Assembly: GCF_900129905.1 (NCBI RefSeq)
Contig: NZ_FQXG01000001.1
Location: 682,001-746,000 of the forward strand
Reading direction: 5' to 3'
Length of the DNA: 64,000 nt
DNA from: Ferrimonas marina
GTDB taxonomy: Bacteria; Pseudomonadota; Gammaproteobacteria; Enterobacterales; Shewanellaceae
Made by a program: the position numbers and the translations under genes. Positions 52,295 through 61,023 of this stretch are shown here, in pieces (the first letter of the stretch is position 1; every line of letters starts with the position of its first letter). The notes under the pieces were generated by a model. The model saw only the letters and a list, made by a program, of their open reading frames with translations, had not been told where the DNA came from and searched no databases.

Positions 52295-54130
52295 ATGGAC
52301 TTGAAAATGATAAAGAAAATTCTGGTTGGCAGCGGCGTGGTGGTGCTCACTGCGGCCGTGGTAGCCGGCGGCTTCGCTGCCCACGAATGGTACGCCGACA
52401 AGCCGGTGCGCTTCCGCTCGCTGGTAGACCGTGAGGTGGTCAAGCTGGCCTTCGACAACCCGGAGATGCTCACCACCCTGGGAGTGCTGGAGTCAGTCGG
52501 GATCAACCGCTTTAATGCCAAGCTCAACAACAACAGCCCGGAGCACGAAGCTGAAACCCTCGAGCGGGTGCTCGCACTCAAGGCTAAGATTTCGGCCTAC
52601 GAGGATGAGCAACTCTCCCCCTCCGACCAACTGTCCAAGTCCATCGCCCTCTTCCTGCTGGACCAGGCCGAAGACGCCAAGCGATTCCGGTTGCACAACT
52701 ACCCGGTTAACCAGCTATTTGGGGTTCAGAACGGCTACCCCAGCTTTATGCAGGCGCAACACCCCATCAATGACCCGCAGGGCGCAGAGCACTACCTGTC
52801 ACGCCTCACCGCGGTAGGGCTGAAGTTTGACCAGACCCTGGAGGGGTTGGAACTGCGTGAACAGGCTGAGATCCTGCCACCGCGTTTCGTGGTGGATCGC
52901 GTGCTCGATGAGATGACCGCCTTCACCGCGACACCAGTGAAGGAGAACATCCTCTACACCACCATGGCGGACAAGATGGCCAACAGCGGTACCATCAGCG
53001 ACGAGGAACAACAAACGCTGCTGGCCGAAGCCGAGCGGCGGATCCAGTCCGAGGTCTACCCGGCCTACCAGCGTCTGATCGACTACTTCGAGCGGGTGGC
53101 GCCGAAAACCGGCAACGACCATGGCCTCTGGCACCTGCCCCAGGGGGATGAGGCTTACCAGGCTTCCCTGCGTTTCTACACCACCACCGACATGAGTGCC
53201 GAGAGCATTCACCAACTCGGCCTGAGTGAGGTAGCGCGGATCCAAGCTGAGATCCTCACCATCCTTGAGCAGCAAGGCTTTGATACCGAACAGGGCTTCA
53301 CCGCGGCCATCGATGCGCTGGCAGCGGATCCCCGCTTCTACTACGAAGACAGCGACGAGGGCCGTGCCCAAATCCTGGCGGACTACCAGACCATCCTGGA
53401 TGAGATCAATGAAGGGTTAAGCGACGCCTTCCGCATCCGTCCTGATGCTGGCATGGAGGTGGTACGGATCCCCGAGTTTAAGGAAGCCACCGCCCCCGGA
53501 GCCTATTACCAGCCTCCATCCCTGGATGGCAGCCGTCCGGGCCGCTTCTTTGCCAACCTGTATGACATCCAAGCGACTCCCACTTACGGCATGCGTACCC
53601 TGGCTTACCACGAGGGGATCCCCGGTCACCACTTCCAGATTGCCCTGGGACTGGAGCAGCGTGGCCTGCCCTTCTTCCGCCGCTTCGCCCCCTTTACCGC
53701 CTACATCGAGGGCTGGGCGCTGTACAGCGAATACCTGGCCTGGGAGCTGGGCTTCCAGCAAGAGCCGCTGGATAACGTCGGTCGACTGCAGGCCGAGCTG
53801 TTCCGTGCCGTCCGCCTGGTGGTGGACACCGGTATCCACGCCAAACGCTGGACCCGCGAGGAGGCGATCGATTACATGCAAGCCAACACCGGCATCGCCC
53901 AGAGCGACGTGGTGTCTGAGATTGAGCGCTACATTGTGATGCCCGGCCAGGCCACCTCCTACAAGGTGGGGATGATCAAGATCCTGGCTCTGCGGGAAAA
54001 AGCCCAGACCGCACTGGGAGATCGCTTCGACCTGCGAGACTTCCATGACGTAGTGCTGCAAAACGGGGCGGTGCCGCTGACGGTGCTGGAGCAGTTGGTG
54101 GACAACTACATCGCTGAGCAGCAGGCCTAA
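52295..54130 (+). CDS. DUF885 family exported metallopeptidase-like protein
   Basis: The 611-residue protein begins with a membrane anchor or signal (IKKILVGSGVVVLTAAVVAGGFAA) and has the DUF885 core. The zinc-binding motif HEGIPGHH is at about 439-446, and the downstream acidic residues are in AYIEGWALYSEYLAWELGF. GMRTLAYHEGIPGHHFQIALGLE and MPGQATSYKVGMIKILALREKA are diagnostic of the family. Several members are predicted carboxypeptidases; none of the sequence fixes the substrate. The ATG chosen follows GAGGACAAATTGCAG; a TTG two codons earlier and an ATG four codons later are alternatives. Divergent from the large lipoprotein gene. Confidence 0.92.
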   Translation: MDLKMIKKILVGSGVVVLTAAVVAGGFAAHEWYADKPVRFRSLVDREVVKLAFDNPEMLTTLGVLESVGINRFNAKLNNNSPEHEAETLERVLALKAKISAYEDEQLSPSDQLSKSIALFLLDQAEDAKRFRLHNYPVNQLFGVQNGYPSFMQAQHPINDPQGAEHYLSRLTAVGLKFDQTLEGLELREQAEILPPRFVVDRVLDEMTAFTATPVKENILYTTMADKMANSGTISDEEQQTLLAEAERRIQSEVYPAYQRLIDYFERVAPKTGNDHGLWHLPQGDEAYQASLRFYTTTDMSAESIHQLGLSEVARIQAEILTILEQQGFDTEQGFTAAIDALAADPRFYYEDSDEGRAQILADYQTILDEINEGLSDAFRIRPDAGMEVVRIPEFKEATAPGAYYQPPSLDGSRPGRFFANLYDIQATPTYGMRTLAYHEGIPGHHFQIALGLEQRGLPFFRRFAPFTAYIEGWALYSEYLAWELGFQQEPLDNVGRLQAELFRAVRLVVDTGIHAKRWTREEAIDYMQANTGIAQSDVVSEIERYIVMPGQATSYKVGMIKILALREKAQTALGDRFDLRDFHDVVLQNGAVPLTVLEQLVDNYIAEQQA

Positions 54131-54162
54131 TCCCACTGTGACATCAGGCTAATGCCAAGACG

Positions 54163-54188
54163 AGCCACCGCATTGCGGTGGCTTTTTT
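54163..54188 (+). terminator. Terminator of the DUF885 gene
   Basis: AGCCACCGC (54163-54171), a short ATT loop and GCGGTGGCT (54175-54183), then T. Confidence 0.85.
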
Positions 54189-54270
54189 GTGCCCCGCCCC
54201 AAACCAGCAAACCGGCATCTACGCCCAGTTGGTCTAGGCTGTGCCGAAGGTTTCAGCAAAGGGGCGAACC

Positions 54271-54708
54271 ATGGATCTGCAACAAGTACTGCAAGTGGCA
54301 GCACAGCTGTTCAATCAGGGCAACAATGGCCCAAACCAGGACGATAACCAGGTGGCGTCTGCCCTGTCAGAGTTGATGGGCGGGCAAGCGGATGGCAGCG
54401 GCATAGATCTGGGCCAGATCGTCAGTAGCCTGGATGGGGCCGGCTTAACTCAGATTGCCCAGTCCTGGCTGGGTGACGGCGCCAACGACCCCATCGATCC
54501 GGGCCAGCTCTCCAACGTGTTCGGCCAGGACAAACTGGGTCAGTTCGCCCAGAACCTGGGGATGGAGCAGGCGGATGTCGAGCAGGGCTTATCCCAGGCG
54601 CTTCCCGCCATCATCGACAAATCCAGCCAGGGTGGCAGCCTGCTTGAGGCCGTTGGCGGTGTATCCGGCATCATGGGCATGGTAGGCAAGCTGTTCGGCA
54701 AGAATTGA
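54271..54708 (+). CDS. DUF937 (YidB-like) protein
   Basis: The 145-residue soluble protein is low in aromatic residues and rich in Gly, Gln and Leu. It has the DUF937 pattern ISSLDGAGLTQIAQSWLGDGANDPIDPGQLSNVFGQDKLGQFAQNLGMEQADVEQGLSQALPAIIDKSSQGG, as in E. coli YidB. The chosen ATG is 5 bases after GGGGCGA; the frame opens ten codons earlier at GTG. Function of the family is not established to my knowledge. Single-gene unit between two terminators. Confidence 0.9.
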   Translation: MDLQQVLQVAAQLFNQGNNGPNQDDNQVASALSELMGGQADGSGIDLGQIVSSLDGAGLTQIAQSWLGDGANDPIDPGQLSNVFGQDKLGQFAQNLGMEQADVEQGLSQALPAIIDKSSQGGSLLEAVGGVSGIMGMVGKLFGKN

Positions 54709-54731
54709 TTGGCGGCAGCCCAGAAAGAAAA

Positions 54732-54761
54732 AAGCGCGAGGGTGTCGAGTCCCTCGCGCTT
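54732..54761 (-). terminator. Hairpin with U tract on the minus strand after DUF937
   Basis: AAGCGCGAGGG (54732-54742), 8-base loop, CCCTCGCGCTT (54751-54761). The T tract (CTTTTTTC) is on the minus strand; on the plus strand only GCTGCAATT follows. No minus-strand gene lies upstream, so it may close an unannotated transcript, or simply end DUF937 inefficiently. Confidence 0.65.
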
Positions 54762-55156
54762 GCTGCAATTACAAACCGGCACTGGCAGTGTTGTGCAGGC
54801 TCCGACAGCGAAAACTATGGTGCGCCGAAGCGCGTGGTGTTCAAGCCAGGCATTGCGTCACCGGCTTTAATCCCCAAAAGCAGTGAGGTCGACCGCAGAA
54901 ATCGGGCGCCTCTAGGTAAAGCATCGTAAATCCCACCCAATAAAAGTAAATCTCTGTAACCCCTCGAAAAGGCTCACTAGAACCAAAGTGTTAACTGGCG
55001 CACATTAATGCAGCCACTGGCGACTGCGATCGCTTTCGACCATGCTCTGTTGCGGCGGTTTTGTCAGCACTCCAATCTGGCTGCGAGGCAACTGATCGAC
55101 AGGGTGATCCCACCGGTCGATCTCGCCATACAGGATCTCAACCTCAACCAACGGAC
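54762..55156. other. 395-base stretch with no supported gene
   Basis: Neither strand has a credible protein. It contains an AT-richer block at 54925-55010 (CCCAATAAAAGTAAATC) and otherwise GC-balanced DNA. The minus-strand terminator at its left edge suggests a possible leftward non-coding transcript, but no convincing promoter pair is seen. The region may be decayed coding DNA. Confidence 0.4.
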
Positions 55157-55675
55157 ATGCCCTCAGAAATGGACATTCGACCGGAAACCCTGGCCGATGA
55201 GGCCCACATTCGCTCCCTGGTGTACAACGCCTTCAAGGGACACCCCTACCATCCGCCCGGTGCAGAGCCGACCGAACACCTGGCCATCGACCGCCTTCGC
55301 CATGGCCACGAGTTGCGTCTCTCGCTGGTTGCGGAGCTGGACGGGCGCATCGTCGGCCACATCGCCTTTTCACCGGTTACTATCAATGGCCATGAGCATG
55401 CATGGTGGGGCCTGGCACCGCTGTCGGTCGCACCGGAGTGGCAAGGAAAAGGGATCGGTACGGCGTTAGCCAAGGCGGGGATGGCCAAAGCCGAAGGCTC
55501 GGGGATCGCCGGCGTGGTGGTACTTGGCGACCCCAACTATTACCAGCGCTTTGGTTTTCGCCACTACGACGGTCTGCACTATCCCGATGTGCCACCGGAG
55601 TATTTCCTGGCCTGCCGCTTCGGTGAGGCGACGCCCTCCGGTGCGGTGCACTACTCCAAGGCCTTCGGCAGCTAA
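55157..55675 (+). CDS. GNAT acetyltransferase, YhbS-like
   Basis: The 172-residue protein is one GNAT domain: MDIRPETLADEAHIRSLVYNAF at the start, VAELDGRIVGHIAFSPV (beta strands), APLSVAPEWQGKGIGTALAKAGM (acetyl-CoA loop with QGKGIG) and VVVLGDPNYYQRFGF. That last segment is typical of the YhbS subgroup. The substrate is not known. Two ATG codons lie 12 bases apart (55157 and 55169) and neither has a strong ribosome site; the upstream one is used. Confidence 0.88.
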   Translation: MPSEMDIRPETLADEAHIRSLVYNAFKGHPYHPPGAEPTEHLAIDRLRHGHELRLSLVAELDGRIVGHIAFSPVTINGHEHAWWGLAPLSVAPEWQGKGIGTALAKAGMAKAEGSGIAGVVVLGDPNYYQRFGFRHYDGLHYPDVPPEYFLACRFGEATPSGAVHYSKAFGS

Positions 55676-55707
55676 AGCGTCAACCAACAAGCCCAGCACC
55701 AGACACC

Positions 55708-55734
55708 AAAAAGCCCTCACGATGAGGGCTTTTT
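55708..55734. terminator. Shared terminator between GNAT and sulfatase genes
   Basis: AAAAAGCCCTCA (55708-55719), loop CGA, TGAGGGCTTTTT (55723-55734). A perfect 12-bp stem between convergent genes. Confidence 0.9.
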
Positions 55735-55750
55735 CACGGCATATCTCGGC

Positions 55751-57289
55751 TTAATCGACCAACCCATCGATAAGGGCCCGGGCCCGTGCCCGGCGCTCCT
55801 CGTTGGCCTCGTCCGCCGCATCGCGCAGTACCGCCTCCACCGCCAACCGCTCTTCCCGGCTGTGGTGGCCGTTGTAATGGGGAAACTGGTTGCGGTTCCA
55901 GCCCCAGCGCGGGGTGTCATTGTCGGCATCCCACTGGCGGTAAGCTTCCGTCAGTCGGGCCACCTCATGGGGCAGGATGGTGGCCAGGTTGTGCTGCTCC
56001 TCCACATCCTCGCTGAGGTGGAACAGTTGCGCCGGCTCACGGTTACGATTGGCGTTTTCCTTGTAGAGCTTCCAGTGCCGGTCCCGCACCGCCCAACCGC
56101 GGCTGTTGGCCCAAAAGAGGTAGCGATCCGCCAACTGCATCTGTTCGCCGGTGAGCAGCGGCAGCAGATCCTCCCCTTCCAACTGCCACTGCGGCTGTTG
56201 TTCGACCTCGGCCGCCGCCAGCGCCGTGGCGAGGATATCCAGCGCAATCACCGGCTCATCGATCTGCTGCTGGGCCGGGATCTTACCGCGCCAGGTGGCG
56301 GTAAAGGGCACCCGGATCCCCCCTTCCCAGAAACTGCCCTTGGTGCCGCGCAGCGGCGTGTTGAGTGAGAAGTTGTCGCTGGGTTTACCGCCGTTGTCCG
56401 CCAGGAAGAAGATCAGGGTCTCTTCCATCAAACCCTCCTGCTCCAGCTTGTCGAGGATCTTGCCGATGTTCTCATCCATGTTGAAGTTCATCGCCACCGC
56501 CTTACGGCGATCCTCATCCTCGATGTGGGCAAAGCGATCCATGTCGGTCTTGCGTGGCTCCATCGGCGAGTGGATGGCATTGAAGGCGACATAGAGGAAG
56601 AAGGGGTCGGCCTTGTGCCGGTCGATGTAATCCACCGCCTCATCGCCAAAGCGGTCGGTGAGGTACTGGTCAAAGTTGTCCACCAGCTCGCCGTTGCGGT
56701 AGATCGCCGCCTCCGGCTTGTAGTCGTGCTTGGCCTGGTTCATCGGCCCGACGTAATAGGTGGCCGCGCCGTTGTTAAAGCCAAAGAACTCGTCAAAGCC
56801 CCGGTTGTGTGGCCAGTAATCCATGGGCTCAGCGTCGTGCCACTTACCCACCATGCCGGTGCGATAGCCGGCGTCCTGCAGGTAGTTGGCAAAGGTGGGG
56901 ACGCTCAAGTCCAACCCCAGCGGAGTGTCCGCATCCCGGGAGTACGGCGCGGTGTTGTCGTGGTAACCAAAGCGCTGCTGATAACGACCCGTCATCAGCC
57001 CTGCGCGGGAGGGTCCGCACACGGTGCCGGTGACATAGCCTGCGCTGAATACCGCGCCCTCTGCCGCCAGGCGATCCATGTTCGGGGTTTCCACATCCTG
57101 GCTGATGCGCTGAAAACCGGTATCGGCGTAGCCCAGATCATCGGCAAACAGCACCAGCACATTGGGCTGACGCGGCGCCTCCTGCTGCGGTGCTGGCTGA
57201 CAGCCGGTCAGAGCCAGAAGTGAGGTCGCAACCCCAAGAGACGCGGCGAAAGGATACACCGGGAACTGGTGCAGAGAAGCTGGGGGCAT
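55751..57289 (-). CDS. Type I sulfatase, lipoprotein
   Basis: The 512-residue protein has a lipoprotein signal (LLALTGC, Cys30) and the arylsulfatase fold. FADDLGYAD gives the metal-binding Asp pair (50-51). CGPSRAGLMTGR at 91-102 is the C-x-P-S-R motif whose Cys91 should be converted to formylglycine; GKWHD follows near 148. FFLADNGGKPSD and LRGTKGSFWEGGIRVPFTATW are also typical of the family. A formylglycine-generating enzyme or anSME is needed and is not in this window. It probably desulfates an algal polysaccharide or other sulfate ester at the cell surface; the substrate is not readable. It stands alone, with no carbohydrate genes beside it. Confidence 0.93.
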   Translation of the reverse strand: MPPASLHQFPVYPFAASLGVATSLLALTGCQPAPQQEAPRQPNVLVLFADDLGYADTGFQRISQDVETPNMDRLAAEGAVFSAGYVTGTVCGPSRAGLMTGRYQQRFGYHDNTAPYSRDADTPLGLDLSVPTFANYLQDAGYRTGMVGKWHDAEPMDYWPHNRGFDEFFGFNNGAATYYVGPMNQAKHDYKPEAAIYRNGELVDNFDQYLTDRFGDEAVDYIDRHKADPFFLYVAFNAIHSPMEPRKTDMDRFAHIEDEDRRKAVAMNFNMDENIGKILDKLEQEGLMEETLIFFLADNGGKPSDNFSLNTPLRGTKGSFWEGGIRVPFTATWRGKIPAQQQIDEPVIALDILATALAAAEVEQQPQWQLEGEDLLPLLTGEQMQLADRYLFWANSRGWAVRDRHWKLYKENANRNREPAQLFHLSEDVEEQHNLATILPHEVARLTEAYRQWDADNDTPRWGWNRNQFPHYNGHHSREERLAVEAVLRDAADEANEERRARARALIDGLVD

Positions 57290-57431
57290 GGGTCGCTCTT
57301 TATTTTCGTTATCATCGACTTAGCGCATGCCGCTGAGACTGAGACAGGGGCTGACTGCGCATCTGGTCGGCACTATGAGCGCAGCGCCAACCAGATGCAA
57401 TCAAGCCAGAACAAAGCAGTGCAGAGAAGTG

Positions 57432-60400
57432 TCAATCTGCGATCGGGCTCGCCTTCGGTGCCTTCAGCGACGCAGAGATCATCGCTCGCAGCGCCGCTGG
57501 CCGTACCATCTTGGCCATAAAGCCGTAGCCCTTCTCAGCCACCTCCTCCATCAGCTCCTGTCTGGTATCGGCGGTGATCAGTATGCCCGGCAGATCCTGG
57601 CCATAGAGGCCACGCAGCTTGTCCATCGCCTCCAGTCCGGTCTTGCCCTCATCCAGGTGGTAATCCGCCAGCATGATGTCCGGGGCAAAGCCATTGAGCC
57701 CCAACTGGATCCGCGCTTCATCGAAGCTCTTGGCCACCACCACCTTGCACTGCCAGCGACTGAGCAGGCTCTCCAGCCCGGCCAGGATCGACTCCTCGTT
57801 GTCGATGCAGAGCACCCGTACGTCTTTAAGCGGCTGGGAACGACTGAGTAGCAGGTTCTCCGCCTGTACCTCGCGCCGTGCCAAGGGCACGGTGACGGAG
57901 AACATCGAGCCCTGGCCCAGGTTGGAGCGCACCGCCAGCGGATGACCCAGCACCTTGGCGATGCGATCAACGATGGCCAGCCCCAGGCCCAGGCCAACCC
58001 GTTCGCCCTCCACATTGAGCTGACGAAACTCCTTGAAGATCTCCTTTACGTCGCTGTCGTCGATGCCGCAGCCGGTGTCGTAGATCTGCAGCTCCAGGTT
58101 GTCGCCACGGCGACGGCAGGCCAGCAAAATCCGGCCAGTATCGGTGTAGCGCAGCGCATTGGTCAGGAAGTTCTGTACCACCCGGCGCAGCAGGTTGGGA
58201 TCGGTATCCACCGTCAGGTTGCGCAGCTTGTGGCTGAACTTCAGCCCCTGGTTGGCGGCCATCGCCTCGAACTCCACCATCAGCGAGCCCAGCACCGTCT
58301 GCAGGTTCACCGGCCGCCGGTTCACCGCCATGGTGCCCGCCTCCAGCTTGGAGATGTCGAGCAGATCCGACAGCATCTCACCGGCGCCTTTGAGTGAGCC
58401 GGCGATGTGCGACACGGTGTTGCGGTCGCCCTCATTGAGGGTATCGCCCTGCATCAACGAGGCGGTAAACAGCCGCGCTGCGTTAAGAGGCTGCATCAGG
58501 TCGTGGCCCACCGCCGCCAGGAACTTGGTCTTGGACTGGTTGGCCACCTCTTCCGCCGCCTTGGCCTCCAGCAGCCGGGCGTTGAGCTGGGCCAGCTCCG
58601 AAGTCCGCTCTGCCACACGGGCCTCCAGGTTCTCGTTGGCGTCCTTGAGCGCCTGCTCCTGGGCACGGAAGTCGGTGATGTCGGAGAAGGTCATGACAAA
58701 GCCGCCACCGGGCATCGGGTTACCCCGCATCCGGATCACCCGGCCGTCACTGCGGCGCCGCTCCGAGGTGTGGGCGGAGCCGGCCTGCATAAAGGCGACC
58801 CGCTTGGCCACGTGGGCAGAGACCGGCCCCGGGCCACAGCGGCCCAAGGCGGCGTTGTAGCGGATGATCTCCGCCACCGGCATACCGGTCTTGAGGAAAT
58901 CCTCGGGGTAATCAAACAGCTCTTCGTAGCGTCGGTTCCAGGCCACCAGGTTGAGATCCGGGTCGACCACACTGATCCCCTCAAAGGCGTGCTCAATGGC
59001 GCCGCGCATCTGGTCCTGGCTGAGCAGGATCTTGGCACTGGCGTCATCCACCAGGGAGAACACCTCATCCAGTGCCAGGTCCCGGCCCTGCATCACGCTC
59101 TCCATCACCGTGGCGGCGGAGGAGGCCCCCAGCACGGTGGCGATCAGTCGCTCGGCGTGCTCCACCATGCGCGGCTCAGCCGATTTGTTCCAGGTCTCCC
59201 GGGCGATGGCGGTGGGGAAGTAACGGGCAAAGCTGCGGTAGGCGCGGCTGGGGCCAACAAAGCGGCTGGTCATCAACAGCAGGTCTTGCTGGCTAACCAT
59301 GCCGGAGCGACGCTTCTCGTCCCGTTGGCGACCGGGGATCTGCAAGAATGCGCTGGCCTGGATCCGATCACTGACCGATTGGTGTGACAGCAGTGAGACG
59401 ATAAAGAAGGTTAAGGCGTTGCCCAGCAGCGACAGCAGGATCTGGCTCATGGCGTCGTCCAGGCCCAGGAACAGCCAGCCCAGATCGCCAATCATCGGCT
59501 GCAGCATCACCAGACACCAGCCGCCAAAGCCCACCGCCAGCCCTGCCAGCACGCCATTACGATGACCGTGCTTCCAGTACAGCGCCATCACCAAACCTGG
59601 CGCCAACTGGGCAAAGGCGCCGAAGGCCAGCATGCCGATCCGTGCCAGCGACGCGTCGTCGCCAATGGTGGTGTAGGCAGCGAAGCCCAGCAGCAAAAGC
59701 ATCAGGATGATGGCGCGGCGGGCATTGAGCAGCCGGGCAGCAAACTGATCGAAGTTCTTGCCGCGGATGGAACCGGCCCGCAGCGACAGCGGTACCAGCC
59801 ATTCATTACTGATCATGATCGACACCGTCACCACCGCCACGATCACCATAGAGCTGGCCGCCGAGATGGTGCCCAGCAGCGCCACCACCGCCAGCCAGTC
59901 GGCGCCGATAGCTTGGGGCATGGTGATCATGTAGGTATCCGACGGCACGGTATCGCCCAGCAGCACCCGGCCGGCCATTGCCAGGGGCACCACGAACACC
60001 GAGATCAGCACCAGGTAGAGCGGCAGTACCCAGCGAGCCCGGTCTACATGGTTGGTGTCTTCGCACTCCACCACCATGGTGTGGAAGATCCGCGGCAGAC
60101 AGACAAAGGCGGCCATGGAGATCAGCACCTCCGGCGCGATGTGGGCCAAGTCCAACGTCATATCCGGAGCCACGCTTTCTGCCTGAGCCTGACCAAGCAC
60201 ATCCCAGGGGCCGTTAAACACACCAAACACCAGCACCCCGCCCACCAGCAGGAATGCCACCAGCTTGACCAGGGACTCAAACGCCACCGCCAGGATCATC
60301 CCGGGATTGTGCTCGGTGGCATCCAGCTTGCGGGTACCGAACAAGATGGCAAACAGCGCCAGGGTAAGGGTGATCATCAGCGCCATCACCCCCTCGTCCC

Positions 60401-60851
60401 AGGGCCGCTCGGTGCCGAACAGCCCCAGCACCACCACCGAGGCTTTCAGCTGCAGCGCCATGTAGGGCATCAGTCCGAGGGTGGCGATCAATGTGACCAG
60501 GCCCGCCAGCAGCTGCGACTTGCCATAACGGGCGGCGATGAAATCGGCCACCGAGGTGATGTTTTGCGCCTTGGACACCATCACCAGCTTGCGCAGGAAG
60601 CCGAAGCCGACGGTAAACAGCAGAATCGGGCCGATATAGATGGGCAGGAAGGCCCAGGGGTCGTAAGCGGCCTGGCCGACGGTGCCAAGGATACTCCAGC
60701 TGGAGCAGTACACCGCCAGGGAGAAGCCGTAGATCCAGGGAGCCAATTTGGTCCTCAGCGCGCCAAACCACCGCTCTCCGCTCCAGGCAACGAAGAAGAG
60801 CAAGGTGATGTACAACAAGGAGATAGTTAACACGCTGTAGGAAGAGAGCAT
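57432..60851 (-). CDS. CrbS-type hybrid sensor kinase with sodium/solute symporter domain
   Basis: The 1139-residue protein has an N-terminal SSS (PutP-like) transporter domain of about 13 helices (residues 1-490) and a PAS domain (about 615-730). A coiled-coil linker leads to the kinase core: His783 in VGHDLMQPLN, N-box NFLTNALRYTD at 894-904, D-box DTGCGI at 925-930 and GLGLGLAI. A C-terminal receiver follows, with Asp1063 in LADYHLD. This order is that of CrbS/MxtR kinases, which control acetyl-CoA synthetase. In the receiver the usual Lys-Pro near the end reads Lys1114-Met. It is divergent from acs (172-base gap). The cognate regulator is probably the LuxR-type protein at 33.5 kb. Confidence 0.92.
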   Translation of the reverse strand: MLSSYSVLTISLLYITLLFFVAWSGERWFGALRTKLAPWIYGFSLAVYCSSWSILGTVGQAAYDPWAFLPIYIGPILLFTVGFGFLRKLVMVSKAQNITSVADFIAARYGKSQLLAGLVTLIATLGLMPYMALQLKASVVVLGLFGTERPWDEGVMALMITLTLALFAILFGTRKLDATEHNPGMILAVAFESLVKLVAFLLVGGVLVFGVFNGPWDVLGQAQAESVAPDMTLDLAHIAPEVLISMAAFVCLPRIFHTMVVECEDTNHVDRARWVLPLYLVLISVFVVPLAMAGRVLLGDTVPSDTYMITMPQAIGADWLAVVALLGTISAASSMVIVAVVTVSIMISNEWLVPLSLRAGSIRGKNFDQFAARLLNARRAIILMLLLLGFAAYTTIGDDASLARIGMLAFGAFAQLAPGLVMALYWKHGHRNGVLAGLAVGFGGWCLVMLQPMIGDLGWLFLGLDDAMSQILLSLLGNALTFFIVSLLSHQSVSDRIQASAFLQIPGRQRDEKRRSGMVSQQDLLLMTSRFVGPSRAYRSFARYFPTAIARETWNKSAEPRMVEHAERLIATVLGASSAATVMESVMQGRDLALDEVFSLVDDASAKILLSQDQMRGAIEHAFEGISVVDPDLNLVAWNRRYEELFDYPEDFLKTGMPVAEIIRYNAALGRCGPGPVSAHVAKRVAFMQAGSAHTSERRRSDGRVIRMRGNPMPGGGFVMTFSDITDFRAQEQALKDANENLEARVAERTSELAQLNARLLEAKAAEEVANQSKTKFLAAVGHDLMQPLNAARLFTASLMQGDTLNEGDRNTVSHIAGSLKGAGEMLSDLLDISKLEAGTMAVNRRPVNLQTVLGSLMVEFEAMAANQGLKFSHKLRNLTVDTDPNLLRRVVQNFLTNALRYTDTGRILLACRRRGDNLELQIYDTGCGIDDSDVKEIFKEFRQLNVEGERVGLGLGLAIVDRIAKVLGHPLAVRSNLGQGSMFSVTVPLARREVQAENLLLSRSQPLKDVRVLCIDNEESILAGLESLLSRWQCKVVVAKSFDEARIQLGLNGFAPDIMLADYHLDEGKTGLEAMDKLRGLYGQDLPGILITADTRQELMEEVAEKGYGFMAKMVRPAALRAMISASLKAPKASPIAD

Positions 60852-61023
60852 GGCCGATCACTGGCTGAAAATCCGTTCGGTCAGTGTGCCAGCAAAGCGG
60901 GGATCACACAAAACGGCAGTGGCTGGATACCCACCTTGGGCGAATAGACGATGGTCTAATGGTTGGATCTTCAAGCGGCTGGAAGACTTGCAGTACACCA
61001 TTCGATAGGAGAGGGAAAACCGA

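Noticed and set aside
54705..54929. A 74-codon plus-strand frame after the DUF937 gene.
   Set aside because: It starts inside the end of DUF937, runs through the terminator hairpin and has no ribosome site or protein-like composition.
57432..60851. The protein at 57.4-60.9 kb as a proline permease.
   Set aside because: Only the first 490 residues look like PutP. PAS, kinase and receiver domains follow, as in CrbS-type sensors.
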